A stretch of DNA of 64,000 bases. It comes from Acanthornis magna (taxonomy: Eukaryota > Chordata > Aves > Passeriformes > Acanthizidae). The stretch covers positions 18,223,501-18,287,500 of the forward strand of contig JAWUZG010000032.1 of assembly GCA_036785705.1 (NCBI GenBank), given 5' to 3'. The translations under genes and the position numbers were made by a program. The notes below the pieces were generated by a model that did no database searches, was not told the DNA's origin, and worked only from the letters and a program-made list of their open reading frames with translations. Positions 52,571 through 64,000 of the stretch are shown here, one piece after another; the stretch's first letter is position 1; each line of letters begins with the position of its first letter.

Positions 52571-55500
52571 AAAACAGCTACAAACCTTTCAACTGCAATT
52601 AAATTGTTCTAAAATAAACCTACCATATATGTGCATAAGCATCAGTCATTATTCAGTGTCATTTCACTCTAATCCACCCCAAGGGATCTATTAACAAGAA
52701 CCTCAGCTGCCCTTGCTTTCAGGGGTGGGTCATAACCACTTTATATCAGGCATATCATGGCACTCAATGTAAATGGAAAAGAGAGTGGTGCACCTGGCTG
52801 AACATCACAAATAGCACAAGCTGAAACACATATCCAAAAAGCTTTGCAGTTCCAGGATTTCTCCCCTTGTGTTCTCCAAAACAGTAAAACATTTCCTTAA
52901 TTTAGGCTTATCCACACTATTTGAAATTATGTATTGGCAATGGGTCATGACTGTGCTTGAACGATAATGTAGGGAACCTCTAGTTTGCATTGAAGCTTTT
53001 AAGTTCTATATGGTATGCTATGAAGAATATGTGCTGCACAGAGCTTCTACACAATTATCATATTATTATTATGTTTTAAAAAGAGTATTTTAATCTAACT
53101 GAGTATCTAAACCCACCAGAAAAAAATTATATTAGTGATTCAGAGTTGGAGGAGGGGACTCAATCACAAATTATGCAGGAGTAACTGATACAAGTACTGG
53201 ACAGTATAGGGCTTATTGTAAGAAGGTTCTTTAGAGCTATATGCGACACATGGTAATTGAAGAATTATACAATATACTGTTAAGGTCAAAGGTGTGAACT
53301 GCAGGTTGATTTCACATGGCAGGCTTTCCCAGCACCGAAACAATGCAAGCCCTGTTTATACGTCCTACAAACATATATAAAGGGAGTGTTTGTTAAGTGA
53401 CACTTGAGCAGTTCTAGTATCAAATAAAACTTAGCACAAAGGTGTTCAGTGGCAAATTATTCCCATGTGTCCATTGGCCCAATAGATCTGGTTTTCATGC
53501 TTTCAGTCATCTACCCCACTGTCTGTCTGTGCAAGACCATAAACTGTCAGTGTATACTCATCAAAAAATGCTGGTAAATAGAGATTACCAATATAAGAAA
53601 TAGAAGTTGTTCTTGTTTTCAGTGACTGAACTAAAAGAAACCCAGGCACTTTTTGCACTCTTTTTTATTTACCACTGCACAACTGCCATATTCAACTTGA
53701 CTTAATACTCTCATTTCTCTTTCTAGCCCTATTCTCCCAGAAAAGGCAAGGATATTATTTCCCACCATATGGGAGTCACTACTAATGTTCTTTTCATTTC
53801 TTAAAGTTCATTATACAGACAGTAGTGCAACGTCTAAGACTTTTCCAGGATATTATTTGAGGTATTAAACTTCTTCATGGGGACCTGTGCTTTTGAAATG
53901 TATGCTGCTGGTAAGAGAAGAGGGACAGGAAGAGATTAACTAATTCTCCTGTAAATGCTCATTTAGTCTGAGGAGAAACCAGGTTCAATATCTTCACCTG
54001 AGAATAAGCATCAGTCCTGTCCTTATCTTTGTTTCCCACTCCCCGTCTGTTACAGCAGCTCTGTTAATATTCCCAGCAGCTCATTGATACTTCTCTGCAG
54101 AAGCAGAGAAAAGAACATGGTAAAGTGGTGAGAACAGAGATAATAACATAATCAAAATCCAATACAAGAAAACAAAATAAAAAGGAAACCAATGAAGGAA
54201 AAAAGCCAAATTAGTAGCATACCTAGTAAACCTACACCTCATCACTGTCGTACAGAAAAAAATTATATAAAAGGGAGCTGGCTAGTTGAAACACAACTAG
54301 CTTTTCATTTCCCAAAAAATATTATTTTGGCAACTACTATTCAAATAAAATCATGATGCTTTGCTGCTTCTTTTATGAAGTTGTGTAGATTTTCCAAATA
54401 TACCCGATTAGAAGGTGCTTTTAATCTTTATGAGGAAAGGAACAGTGGGCCTGTGTTTGCGGTTTTGTTTGGGTGAGGGATGCATCACTGAAGAAAACCT
54501 TATTGCCAGCTCTTTCCAATTTTTTAGTTGTCATCACAGTGCTTCACAGTCCAGACATATTTCAGCAGATTTTAACTTGGACAAGAAATGTGTCTGGTGT
54601 GGACTACACTTGACGCTTATGCTTCATATTTTCCTAATGTAGACATCAGCAATAAATCTCTCATATTACATCTGAAAAGAATGGCCTAACTGATTGGCAG
54701 CTTTAACCATGTCAAAAAATGCCTGAATCAGTTTTTTTGAGCTCTTTTTCTCTTTCTTATCTTCAAGGAGAATAAAATCTGTCATAAGCACAAAGTACGA
54801 CAGAGTCAGTTTAAGAGAACGTTTAGTTAGAAAATGGCCATTTAATATAGGGACTTATAATGGAAACTTTTTCCATCTCAGTTGCAGCTGTTACCATTCT
54901 GACATAGTCTAGTAGCTAATGAAAATATTTGCTCAGGAAAAAATAGGAAATTCATAAAATGTCTAGAAAGGTGTATAAATGAATGCAGAGAATGCAAGTT
55001 ATTTGCTGGCATGTGCAAAGACTTTATTGTAGAAATAAGCCGCTAGGAGAAAGACCTGTGGTATATACATACTATGTAGTAAATGCATCCAAACTTGAGA
55101 GCATTAAAGTCAATTGCAAAACTTCATATATCCCCAGAGAACCCAGTTCTTATGCTACCAGTCTAAGGACTTGTGAAATAAGTTGCCTAAACATCACATT
55201 AAAAAATTGTAACTAAGTAATTTTTTGCAAACTACACACACATAAAGACCAATTCACAACAAATGTCCACATCTCTTACTCATAAATTCTCTAATTCATT
55301 CTTGTTTTTATTGCCCTCCACTTTATAAAATGCTGTAAGTGCAGTAGACGTGTATTTATATGAGTCAGTCATGCAACCTATAGAGGTTAATGCAATTATC
55401 AACTTTAAATTTTCTTCTTGGAAAAATGCAGGATAAACTTGAAACCTTGGAGAAAAGATAGTTCTGATTACACTAATAGAAAAACTAACATCCAGACTAT

Positions 55501-58500
55501 CACTAAGGCTTCAGAATCCGGAACATTTAAGCAGAAAAGGCCTGTGCTGACTGTGCTGTTTGATCCATATCTTACAGCCATAATTAACACCATGCTTTAT
55601 TTTCACCTCACACAGTTTTCTGTGGCAAAGGAAATGGCCACATAAAACATTCATTGTCTGTGTCAATCTAATTAGGTTTCAGACCTAAATGATACTGAAG
55701 TCCTATTTCATAATATATTTTTTGGAAAGAAAGGACCACTAGCAAAACTTTTGCAGGCAAATGTGCAGAGCCATAGGCCTTGCCTCCTTGTAGATATATG
55801 TTTTCTTTTGGTACCTTGTGATCATATAGGCAAAAATACCCCTTTATGTGCCAATAATGATGACACTGACTGGGTCTATAAAAATAATTGGAAAGTATTT
55901 GAAAAGATAACAGGACAACTAAAGGCACATTTCTAGTATCACTTAGGTGATATTTCCAAGACCAGAAGAAAATAGCAATTCACTATAGAGCAAATGCATA
56001 TGTGTATTTTCTTTGCTCAGATAATAGTACTTCGTATATATGTCAGCAGAAGATTACAGGAATACTTCTAAAAAAGAATAAAGTGAGATTTCTGGATAAT
56101 AAATAGGACGGTGAAGAGATCTGCTTTCCCTATCTACCTTTTACATGCACTTCTGCCATAACCTTGGGCAAAACATATTCCAATTACACTTGTCTCAGTT
56201 TTTCCAGCCATAAAGTAGAAATTATACTTCCTCACCTCACTGGAATGAGGTCATGGTCATCTTGGTACTGTTTGTTGCATGTATTTCAAAAGACAGGCAG
56301 CTATATAACACAAGTAGTATTTCAAAAGGAAAATATAATACAATTTTCCTGTGTGCATCTAACTGTGAGGTTATTTCCCACACCTCTATTGGATCTTTCC
56401 TCTTGTTCCATTTCCATTTGAATTAAGCCTTTGTTAATATTTTCTGTTAATCACATTAGCTGATGAAAAGTTCACGAAACCTTAATCTCAAATGGCATAC
56501 GTTATGTACAAGACAAAGTACGACTCTTTAAATTATTTGTTTCTCTAGGAAATATTTATTTGATAATTTCTTTGTTATTTTTTTCCTAAACCTGTCAGGT
56601 GCCAACATAATTACCTAGAGACAAAATAGTTTAAACTTGGCATAAGAAAATGTGATTCAAATACTCAAACCTTCCATAATTAACCTGCCAATTGCTTTTG
56701 TATGTTATATGATTGGCTGCCTCACAGAAACTGGATTTAATAAAATTTAAATATTTTTCATCATATATGCCTGACAAAAGATGAACTGGTATATGTCTAC
56801 CCATCAAGGATTTTCCAAGAACTTATCCTAGTATAAGAAGTGTACTACAGAATTCCAATTCACACTTACAAATTTACAGCAATTTCTTGAATCCATTATA
56901 CATGTTTCAACTCTGTAAGTAAAGGGTAAGATATTCACTGAAACCAGTGCATTTTACTTCACTGTTTTCATTTTCAACTCTCTTCTCAAGCTTGGGTCAG
57001 TGTCAGTTGAAGTCTTCACTACTACCAACCTTTGTAGGTAAGCAGAGCTCTCTGTAAGGATATTTTGAAACTCAATGCAAGTATCCACAAGCATGTTAAG
57101 TTCTTTGTATTCACATAATATTCTTCACATGGAGAGAGAAGGGTGGGGAAAGACCACAGTGAGAGGATCTAAAAGTTCTATGGTTTTCAAGACCCATTTC
57201 TAAGAGTTTGAATTTTCTCCTGTAAGTTAGGGGAACCTGGACTCAATGTTGTCCAAAGACAACATGAATGATGTAGGTAGCTAGAACAGATGTACACTGG
57301 ACAACGTAATATTAACCACTGCAATACCTCAAAATCTTCATGGATATTACAAAATCCCAAGTGCCATGTTCTTACCTATTCCGAAAAAAAAAAAAAAAAA
57401 TTAAAATGAGAGAAGAATTTAAGAAGACATTTTAACAAAGTAAATAATTGAAAACCTATTTGAAATGGAAAACAAAGTAATTTCAAAAGGTAGTTTAAAA
57501 TGTTTATGATATTGCACATCTTTTAAGAAAAGGATGAAGTGATATTTGAATAAGGCTGACTTGCTGTGCATACTAAAGCAAGGAAATTTACATGACACAG
57601 ATTGATAAGAAAACTGGAAACTTTCTTCATGAAAAGGTAGGAAGAATAAAGATAACTTTTCCAAACTGTCTAGTCTCAGTGTATAAAAGCGGGATCAGGC
57701 AGAACACCTTAAGCTTTGTATATTTACAAAGTAACCTCATCCAGCAGCTAAAGAATTCTCTATCTGGATAGCAGGTATTTGTGTGGAAGAGAGAATAAGT
57801 TCAAGTCTAAGAACTAAGAAATTACACTACGAATTGGACCTACATATGCTTGGTTTGTGTTCATGTGACAAAGGTGAGTTTTTGTAGACATTCACATCAC
57901 CAGCCACAACAGGTACACAACTGGGCCTTCCTTCTCTTTTAATCCCATGGTGAATGTACTTCTCCCATACAGTTTGCCATAAAAATTCCACCATCCTACA
58001 GAATCCCTAAGGAGGGGCTCTTTTTAGAAAAGGCCTGAGATCGGCAGGTCCTCACATAATAAAATTATATTGGAAAATAATGTCAGCTGTAACAAAACTG
58101 GTCATAACAATTACTGTTTACTTTTTCTTGACATCTGCATTCTCCTGTGTGAAAAGAGCATTAAGTTGTGAGTTCAAAATACAACTACCTACTGTGAATG
58201 TAAATATCAGCACATTCCAGGGTTAGAGTTGTAAATTTTTTCACCTTTTGTTTTAGGGCAATAAGCCAATGGATCTGGCTTCTAGACATATGTAATTTTT
58301 CAGTATTTTTGTCACAAATGGCTGACCAACAAGGAAAGTAAGAACACAATAGTATTTTGGAATATTTTACTGCCTCAGGCAAAAGAATTGAGTATACTAT
58401 TGCAATCAAGAGTGAAAACATTATGCAGAGGCTTTGCTTTGTGATTTGAGCCAAGTTAGTATAAAAATCACAATCATAATAGTATATTATACATTGGACC

Positions 58501-61410
58501 CAGTTTTATGGGAATTGAAGACAATTGCTTCAGTAATAATGGTCATTGAATTGTGCTTCTCTTTATATTCTTGCACACACAATTACTCTAGTATCACATC
58601 AAATATCACTTGAATAGGTATTGCAATATGTTGAAACTCACCTCCTCCCTTCCATAAAGCATAGTAAATAGATCTTGTGCTGTGAATACATGTGAAGAAG
58701 AAGACATATGACCAGCAATTTCAATTGAGCAGTAGATGTTGTGACTCACAAGCATTGTGTGAGAAAAGTGTTCATAGTATATAGAACTGATATATGTCTT
58801 CTATATAAAGTTTTATCCCAATACATACAATCCAGGAACTCTATAATGTTGCACTTGGGGCCCCAGTGTCATTCCCATGTGTGTAATTAGAAAGAAACTA
58901 AAGGATTGTGAATGAAAGGAAATATAAGCAGATGTTAAAAAAGTATGCATATTTTGAAAGCTCAGCCATTTAAAAAGATGGAAATTAATGTAATAGTCCT
59001 CACCTCACTCCACTATTCTGGATCAATGGGATAAATATAATCTTTCCAAAGCACATAGCTAGAATATTTGATTTGCAGCATATGTAAAGATTGTCTTGTG
59101 ATCTAAAACTGGGCTCAAACTAGCTAAAAATTGTGTCAAGAATATTCATGTCTCTCCTAATTTTTTTAAAAGTATTTATACGAGTGATAAATATGTGAAA
59201 AACTAAATTAATAAAGCAGGCCTCTAGAATGTTTTTATTTATGGCTGTCAGGCATTCTCTATGATTTGTCATTAACTTAAAAAAATCTGGGAATTCAAAA
59301 GCTGAAATCATTTAATGGGTGAACTATGTAAAAGTGCTTATGCTGATAAAGCTAGATAACATATGAAGCGACTGAGATGGTAGTCAAGAAGGAGTATGTT
59401 GTATAATTCAGTGACATGTTAATTTCCGTAAGAGTCCAAATGGTTTTCAGCATGCAGGTATTTAATAATACTTTTGGGGTTTATTAAATATCTTCTGGGA
59501 AAGTGGGAGAAGGATTTCTGAAGATACATATTATCATTTATACTTGGGAATAGTGACTTAGAGATGATTCAAAACAAAGTGCTTGCTTACAAGTACATTA
59601 TCCATCACAGAAAAAAATGTTCCTTCTTGACTGCTATTTTACTTACTTAAGGCATTTCCCAGATTTATGGTATAAAATTCTAGCTATTTAAATGAAAGAA
59701 GAAAAATACATTGCATACAAACTACCTCTTTCTTTCATTTCACACTCTCTTTTCAATTTTTGTGCCTGGTTTGTATGCTTGTTTGTTTTTCCTCATCAGA
59801 TTTGGCATACAACAGACCTCTGTGATCTTTGCTCAACTAAAGGTGGAAAAGGAACTGAAACAAAAGAGGTGAGGACAGAATTGTTTGTGAGCCATTCAAC
59901 ACAGATGTAAATATTATACACTTGCATTATGCAGTGCCCTTTTACATAAAAGAAGAATTGTGTTTGCCACCATTTGGAGCTGTTTTGCTTTGTTATTCAT
60001 AAACAAATTCTTTTAATCTTGTTAGCTTTATTCATTTGGTTTTGGGTGGTTTTGTTTCTTGTCAACCTTTCCTTAAGGACTTCAATTTTTTTCAGCTAAA
60101 ACACATTCTCTAAGATTTATCTGGTGGTAAAAAGAAATGTGTTTTCTAAGCTTAATGTAAAACATGAATACTAAATTGCCTCTGTATCCTCATGTCCTGA
60201 TTACCATGGACTGACCTTAAGATGTCAGATTTCACTCTGTGGGTCAGTATATTAAGTCACATTTTTTGACTTCTTAAATTTTATTTGGAGGTAAAATTCT
60301 GCTACCCTAACGAAGAATGGGTCAGATTCCAGTTTTATAATGTCTATTAATACAAAGTTGAAAGATTTCGTATAATATCACTTAGCCACAGGGGATAATC
60401 AGTTGGAAAATTACCTCAGTGCCTCATTGTGACTAACAAGCTAATGTTACCTCTAGATAGACTCCTTTAAGGTAAGCAAGGTAGACTATGTAAGAATAAG
60501 GAGTTTATATTGTCTTATTTTCAGCAGTGAAGAAATCATTATATGGATATTGTGTACATTCTGAAATTCGAGTTTGAAAGAAGATACTGAAGAGCCGTGG
60601 GGAAACAGAAATTTGACAATACAAGGCTATTTAGACTAGTAAACAAGACTGAAAATTGAACTGAATCTGAGTAAAATTGATAATGGAAGTATTTCAAGTC
60701 TTGATGCCTATTCAAATATGTTTGAATGCATTTTACTGAATTCTACAAGACCAAAAATTATTAAATCGTACTTCTTGTGGTTGGATACTTTTAACTGTCC
60801 CTTTTCTTGAACTATAAATTATCTTCTTTTTTTAAATGTCAGATATGTTTTCCTGTGTAGCGATTTGGACTGATATTCATTCAATCTAACAGACTCATGA
60901 AGTGTGCAAAGCATATTATTTTTGACATACATGAGGAAAATTCTGCCTAAAATTTGGTGAAGCTATTGTACTCAGATGGTGAAGCTGATTTGCATGTGCA
61001 CAACTTCAATACGCTTTAAATGCATGTGCAAGGAGCCTCTACCTTGTGAATGCACTCCTTTTAAGTTTTTCAGGACTCGTGCAGAGTCATGCTGATCCCC
61101 ACCAGCTCAAATTCCTGGACACTAAACAACTCAGAATACAAGGAAATCAGAAATACAGTCATTAGTGTAAACACCAGTAGTCCACTGTGCAAAGATTGTA
61201 ATTTTCAGGTATAATTAAGATCACAATTGTTTTACATTTTGTTTGTAATCACTGGAGGTGTGAACAGCCAGAACTCATCAATCCAATTTTTCTGAATTCT
61301 AGACTACCTCACATGAGTAGATAAAATGATATTAAATGTGTTTGAGTCTTACTCTATAAATTAGTCTGTTGGTTTAAATAATAGCATCTATAAAGCAAGG
61401 AGCTATGTAT
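52571..61410. other. AT-rich non-coding stretch, no recognised gene
   Basis: No protein family or dispersed repeat recognised. Plus-strand segments at 53849-53910, 56991-57037 and 59800-59868 carry good splice sites on both sides and open frames, and are treated as candidates in the findings. An A-run lies at 57384-57401. Confidence 0.5.
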
Positions 61411-61559
61411 CCTTCCTTCCTTCCTTCCTTCCTTCCTTCCTTCCTTCCTTCCTTCCTTCCTTCCTTCCTTCCTTCCTTCCTTCCTTCCTTCCTTCCTTCC
61501 TTCCTTCCCATTCCTTCCTTCCACATCATTCCTTCCTTCCTTCTTCCCTCTTTTCCTTC
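61411..61559. repeat. (CCTT)n / (GGAA)n microsatellite
   Basis: The core, 61411-61508, is a perfect tetranucleotide repeat of about 24 units. An imperfect tail to about 61559 has further CCTT blocks separated by CATTCC, CACATCATT and TTCTTCCC. The minus strand is a long purine tract of GGAA units. Both strands give spurious open frames (PSFL repeats on plus, EGRK repeats on minus). Copy number is expected to vary between individuals. Confidence 0.97.
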
Positions 61560-61830
61560 AGTGTGTTTCCTCCTGCTCTGTGCTGAAGCTGGAAATTCAA
61601 GGTTAGGAAGTGACAATAACACTGAGCTTTTGACAGCCTGCTTCATGCTAGGCTTGAATCTAATTCCTGTATTTTACTTGGTTTCATTTCAAATGCAGCC
61701 CACTTCAACAATATTTTCAAGAACTCAAAACAGAAAGGTAAATGAATGGTGAAATACATTAATAAAACTCTCGTTATGAGGTTTTGCCACCTTTGAGAAT
61801 ACATCCTGGGAAGGAAACTTATCTTGCTTC
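61560..61830. other. Non-coding stretch between microsatellites
   Basis: Nothing recognised apart from the end of the repeat-derived open frame. Confidence 0.5.
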
Positions 61831-61851
61831 CTTTCTCTCTCTCTCTCTCTC
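61831..61851. repeat. (CT)n microsatellite
   Basis: A near-perfect run of about nine CT units follows CTTT. It lies about 270 bp after the CCTT tract. Confidence 0.85.
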
Positions 61852-62218
61852 AATCTGGCAAGCAGCATGGTAACAGCCATTTACCCACCAGGAAAAAACA
61901 AAGAATCGTAAGAGCTGCTACTGCTATCTGTTTTTTATCCCTCATAATGCCTGTCTGAAGCAATTTTATATCTCAGCACAATCATTGCCTGGCAGAAGAG
62001 TGGTTGGTAAGTGATGATGGAGATGACAAAGTTTATGACAGACACAAATAGGAAAGAGGCCTAGTAACATTCTTCTATGAAAATGTTAGGTCACATTTGA
62101 ATAAGAACATGTGGACTATTAGGGATATATTTTGCCTTGACATTATACGAGGAGTAAATTGACCAGCATAGGAGTTAGTCAGTGTCTTGAGTTCTATTCC
62201 ATAAGCATAATAGGCCTT

Positions 62219-62224
62219 ACTGTC
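62219..62224. repeat. 6-bp target-site duplication, left copy (ACTGTC)
   Basis: ACTGTC here and at 62810-62815 are identical and directly abut the TG...CA ends of the LTR. Six-base duplications are typical of avian alpha-/beta-retrovirus-like (ERVK, class II) integrations. Confidence 0.8.
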
Positions 62225-62809
62225 TGTTGTAATTAAATAAAGGTGGCACGTGTCGCATGTCGGTGGAAAGTCGACACGGGGAGGCAAAAGGCTGGTGGGA
62301 GTTGTTCTCTCCCCAAGCTCTCCTTTATTGTAGGTAAGGGTTGCTGGTGGTCAGGAGGGGAGAGCAGGGAGAGGGCCGACCCATTCCTCTGCACCCCCAA
62401 GGGGTGCCCAGGGATCCTCCACCCACAGGGGAGTGCAGGAAAAAGGAGGGCCTGGCCATCTCCCCTGCACCCACGAAGGGTACAGGAGAAAGGGCTCCGA
62501 CTGCCGGGAGCAGCCGGTTAAGTATGGGAAGGGATGACCAATAGGGAAAGAGGGAGAGGGAGGGTACAAGCATACAGTAACCAATCACTTACATGGGAGG
62601 AGTACAGTTCAAATGATCCAATAATATACCGTACTGACAGGAAGGTTCAGGAAGGAGGGATGGATCCTGAGCTCTGGCCACGCCTTACCCCACAGTCCAG
62701 GGGCGGACCCAGAAGCTCATACCCCAAAGCCCGCCCAGGCAAGGCTCCTCCTCCTGAGGAGCTGGCACCAGCCTGGGAGGAGAAGGCAGCATAGGGGCAG
62801 ACCGCCACA
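62225..62809 (-). mobile_element. Solo LTR of an endogenous retrovirus (class II / ERVK-like), 585 bp
   Basis: On the minus strand the element starts TGTGGCGGTC and ends ATTACAACA, the TG...CA ends of an LTR, and it is bracketed by perfect ACTGTC duplications. It is far richer in G+C than both flanks and keeps many CpG sites, which suggests a young insertion. In the minus orientation the U3-like part comes first, with ATTGG (inverted CCAAT) boxes near 62540 and 62580 and a TATA-like TACTTAA near 62520. An AATAAA poly(A) signal follows at 62324-62329, leaving about 100 bp to the 3' end. There is no second LTR or internal gag/pol/env sequence in the window, so it is a solo LTR left by recombination between the two LTRs of a provirus. 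Open frames inside it are not genes. Confidence 0.8.
62324..62329 (-). promoter_or_regulatory. Poly(A) signal AATAAA of the solo LTR
   Basis: AATAAA on the minus strand lies about 100 bp before the 3' end of the LTR, where the R region normally ends. It could terminate or polyadenylate minus-strand transcripts passing through the element. Confidence 0.55.
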
Positions 62810-62815
62810 ACTGTC
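62810..62815. repeat. 6-bp target-site duplication, right copy (ACTGTC)
   Basis: Identical to 62219-62224 and immediately next to the 5' end (minus orientation) of the solo LTR. Confidence 0.8.
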
Positions 62816-64000
62816 AACTTTTTTTCATGCTTCTACTTATGACATGGTTCCTTTTCTTTAAATTGGTATTTGTTTAATTCACAAATATGGTCAATTAGAT
62901 GGTATTTTCAAAATAGTTCTGTGAGTGTTGCAACTGTAAGTTTAGTTTATATTGTATATGCCAAAGTTTTCCAAAGGAAAATTGTTCAAAGGAATGGGCT
63001 GAGGACTTTATTTATATTACTCTTCTTTTTTTTTTATTGGTGGTGTTAATAGAATTTTCTGCTCTTCTGACATCATGTGGATACAAAAAATGGTACTAGA
63101 CTTTCTTATAAGACTTCCAAAGTGAGTTTTTTTAGAAGTGTTTATGCTTAGAAATTTTTTTAAGCTTCTAGAATATACTACATGACTGTTGTCTTCTTCC
63201 TAGAACCTCAGTAACATCTTTATATTTTTCACATACAAGTAGGTAATAAAAAATCTCGTGTTTGGGTCACAGAAACTAATTCTGTAATGGCTGAAAAAAT
63301 ATATTTAAGAAAACCAGGCTTGTTTCCATTACGTGTTCTATCCTTTTTTCATATCAATCATATGACAAATCTCAGAGCATATTTACCCAAAAGAAACATT
63401 ATTTCATCTCTAACATTTTGGGAATGACCTTTAAATAATATGCGTATTGTCATGCAGTATCAATGTAGAGTATTAGTTTAAACATAATGAACAGTGGTAG
63501 AACATGAAACACTGCTAATGTTTTTACAAGCTATCTGTCATACCTCAATTGACATTTTCAATCAAATCCCTTCAGGGTGCTTACTTCTACAAATAGCAGC
63601 CAAAGCATGCACTATTTTAATCAGAAGGTTTCTATAACATCTAACCAATAATTTCAACTGTCACTTAGCATAGGCATTTTTTCTAAGGAATGCACCATAT
63701 GTGCACTCTCTAACCACGCCAAAGTTACTGTAAGAGATGATGTGCAACTACAAGAAGAAAAAATTGTGAAGTGTAAAAAGTGTAAAATATAAGTGTAAAA
63801 GCAGAGCACTGGTTCTTCGAAGTCAAACTACCATCAAAGAAGGCTCTTCATCTTGGAAATTTTTAGTGGTCCTCTGCGCTTCCTCTGTCTTCTGCAAAGA
63901 ATTTTTCATCAATTTTGTTATGTCTGCTAGAAGATTTAGAGATTGATTTCACTATGATTCATATTATGCATTTATTTTGATCCAATATAGTCATAAGGTA
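62816..64000. other. AT-rich non-coding stretch, no gene seen
   Basis: No gene, RNA or repeat recognised. The sequence returns to the AT-rich composition seen before the LTR. Confidence 0.6.

Noticed and set aside
53849..53910. 62-base plus-strand segment between TTTTCCAG and GTAAGA
   Set aside because: One frame is open, but the acceptor tract is short and it cannot be joined in frame to 59800-59868.
60457..60471. 15-base microexon-like segment (CTCTAG acceptor, AAG/GTAAGC donor)
   Set aside because: Too short to judge by sequence alone; a similar 17-base case ends at about 34673. No other support.
61374..61752. Open frames with PSFL or EGRK repeats on the two strands
   Set aside because: Direct translation of the CCTT/GGAA microsatellite.
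62243..62794. Several overlapping open frames on both strands, rich in G, P, R and S
   Set aside because: They lie wholly within the GC-rich solo LTR and match no retroviral protein.
1..64000. CRISPR arrays, operons, ribosome binding sites and bacterial genes
   Set aside because: No regularly spaced repeats and no prokaryotic-style gene packing; CR1 and LTR content show vertebrate (avian) nuclear DNA.

Overview
The window looks like AT-rich nuclear DNA of a bird, probably from a gene desert or very long introns on a large chromosome. Two CR1 LINE copies carry the avian 3' end (a tandem of about 8-10 bp built on ATTCTGTGAT) on the minus strand. There are isolated LTRs, no primate- or rodent-like SINEs or L1, and few interspersed repeats. 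Songbird origin is a reasonable guess from the CR1 and LTR flavour and the G/T-rich low-complexity tracts, but nothing here fixes the species.

No protein-coding host gene, tRNA or rRNA could be recognised. The only frame I can assign to a protein family is the C-terminal end of a CR1 ORF2 (21336-21770, minus). The other open frames are short and match no family I know.

Layout: 1-170 G/T-rich low-complexity tract with a G-quadruplex motif; about 170-18370 unremarkable AT-rich DNA with small microsatellites (AT, CA, ATT), a T/G tract at 5769-5857 and a GC-richer patch at 13890-14830; 18378-18683 short LTR-like insertion with 5-bp flanking repeats; 21246-21770 CR1 fragment; 25772-25891 second, shorter CR1 fragment; 25900-51900 mostly featureless AT-rich DNA, with a GC-richer patch at 32560-33520 and an A/C tract at 44980-45061; 51960-52570 probable decayed LTR with a C-run; 61411-61559 long (CCTT)n/(GGAA)n microsatellite; 62225-62809 well-preserved solo LTR of an endogenous retrovirus with perfect 6-bp target-site duplications; then AT-rich DNA to the end.

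The clearest discoveries are the two solo LTRs, whose boundaries can be set from TG...CA ends and target-site duplications, and the GGAA microsatellite. Several short segments have strong acceptor and donor splice sites around an open frame. Four on the plus strand are phase-compatible with one another. Similar segments occur on the minus strand too, so most or all are probably pseudo-exons; they are given as testable candidates, not genes.
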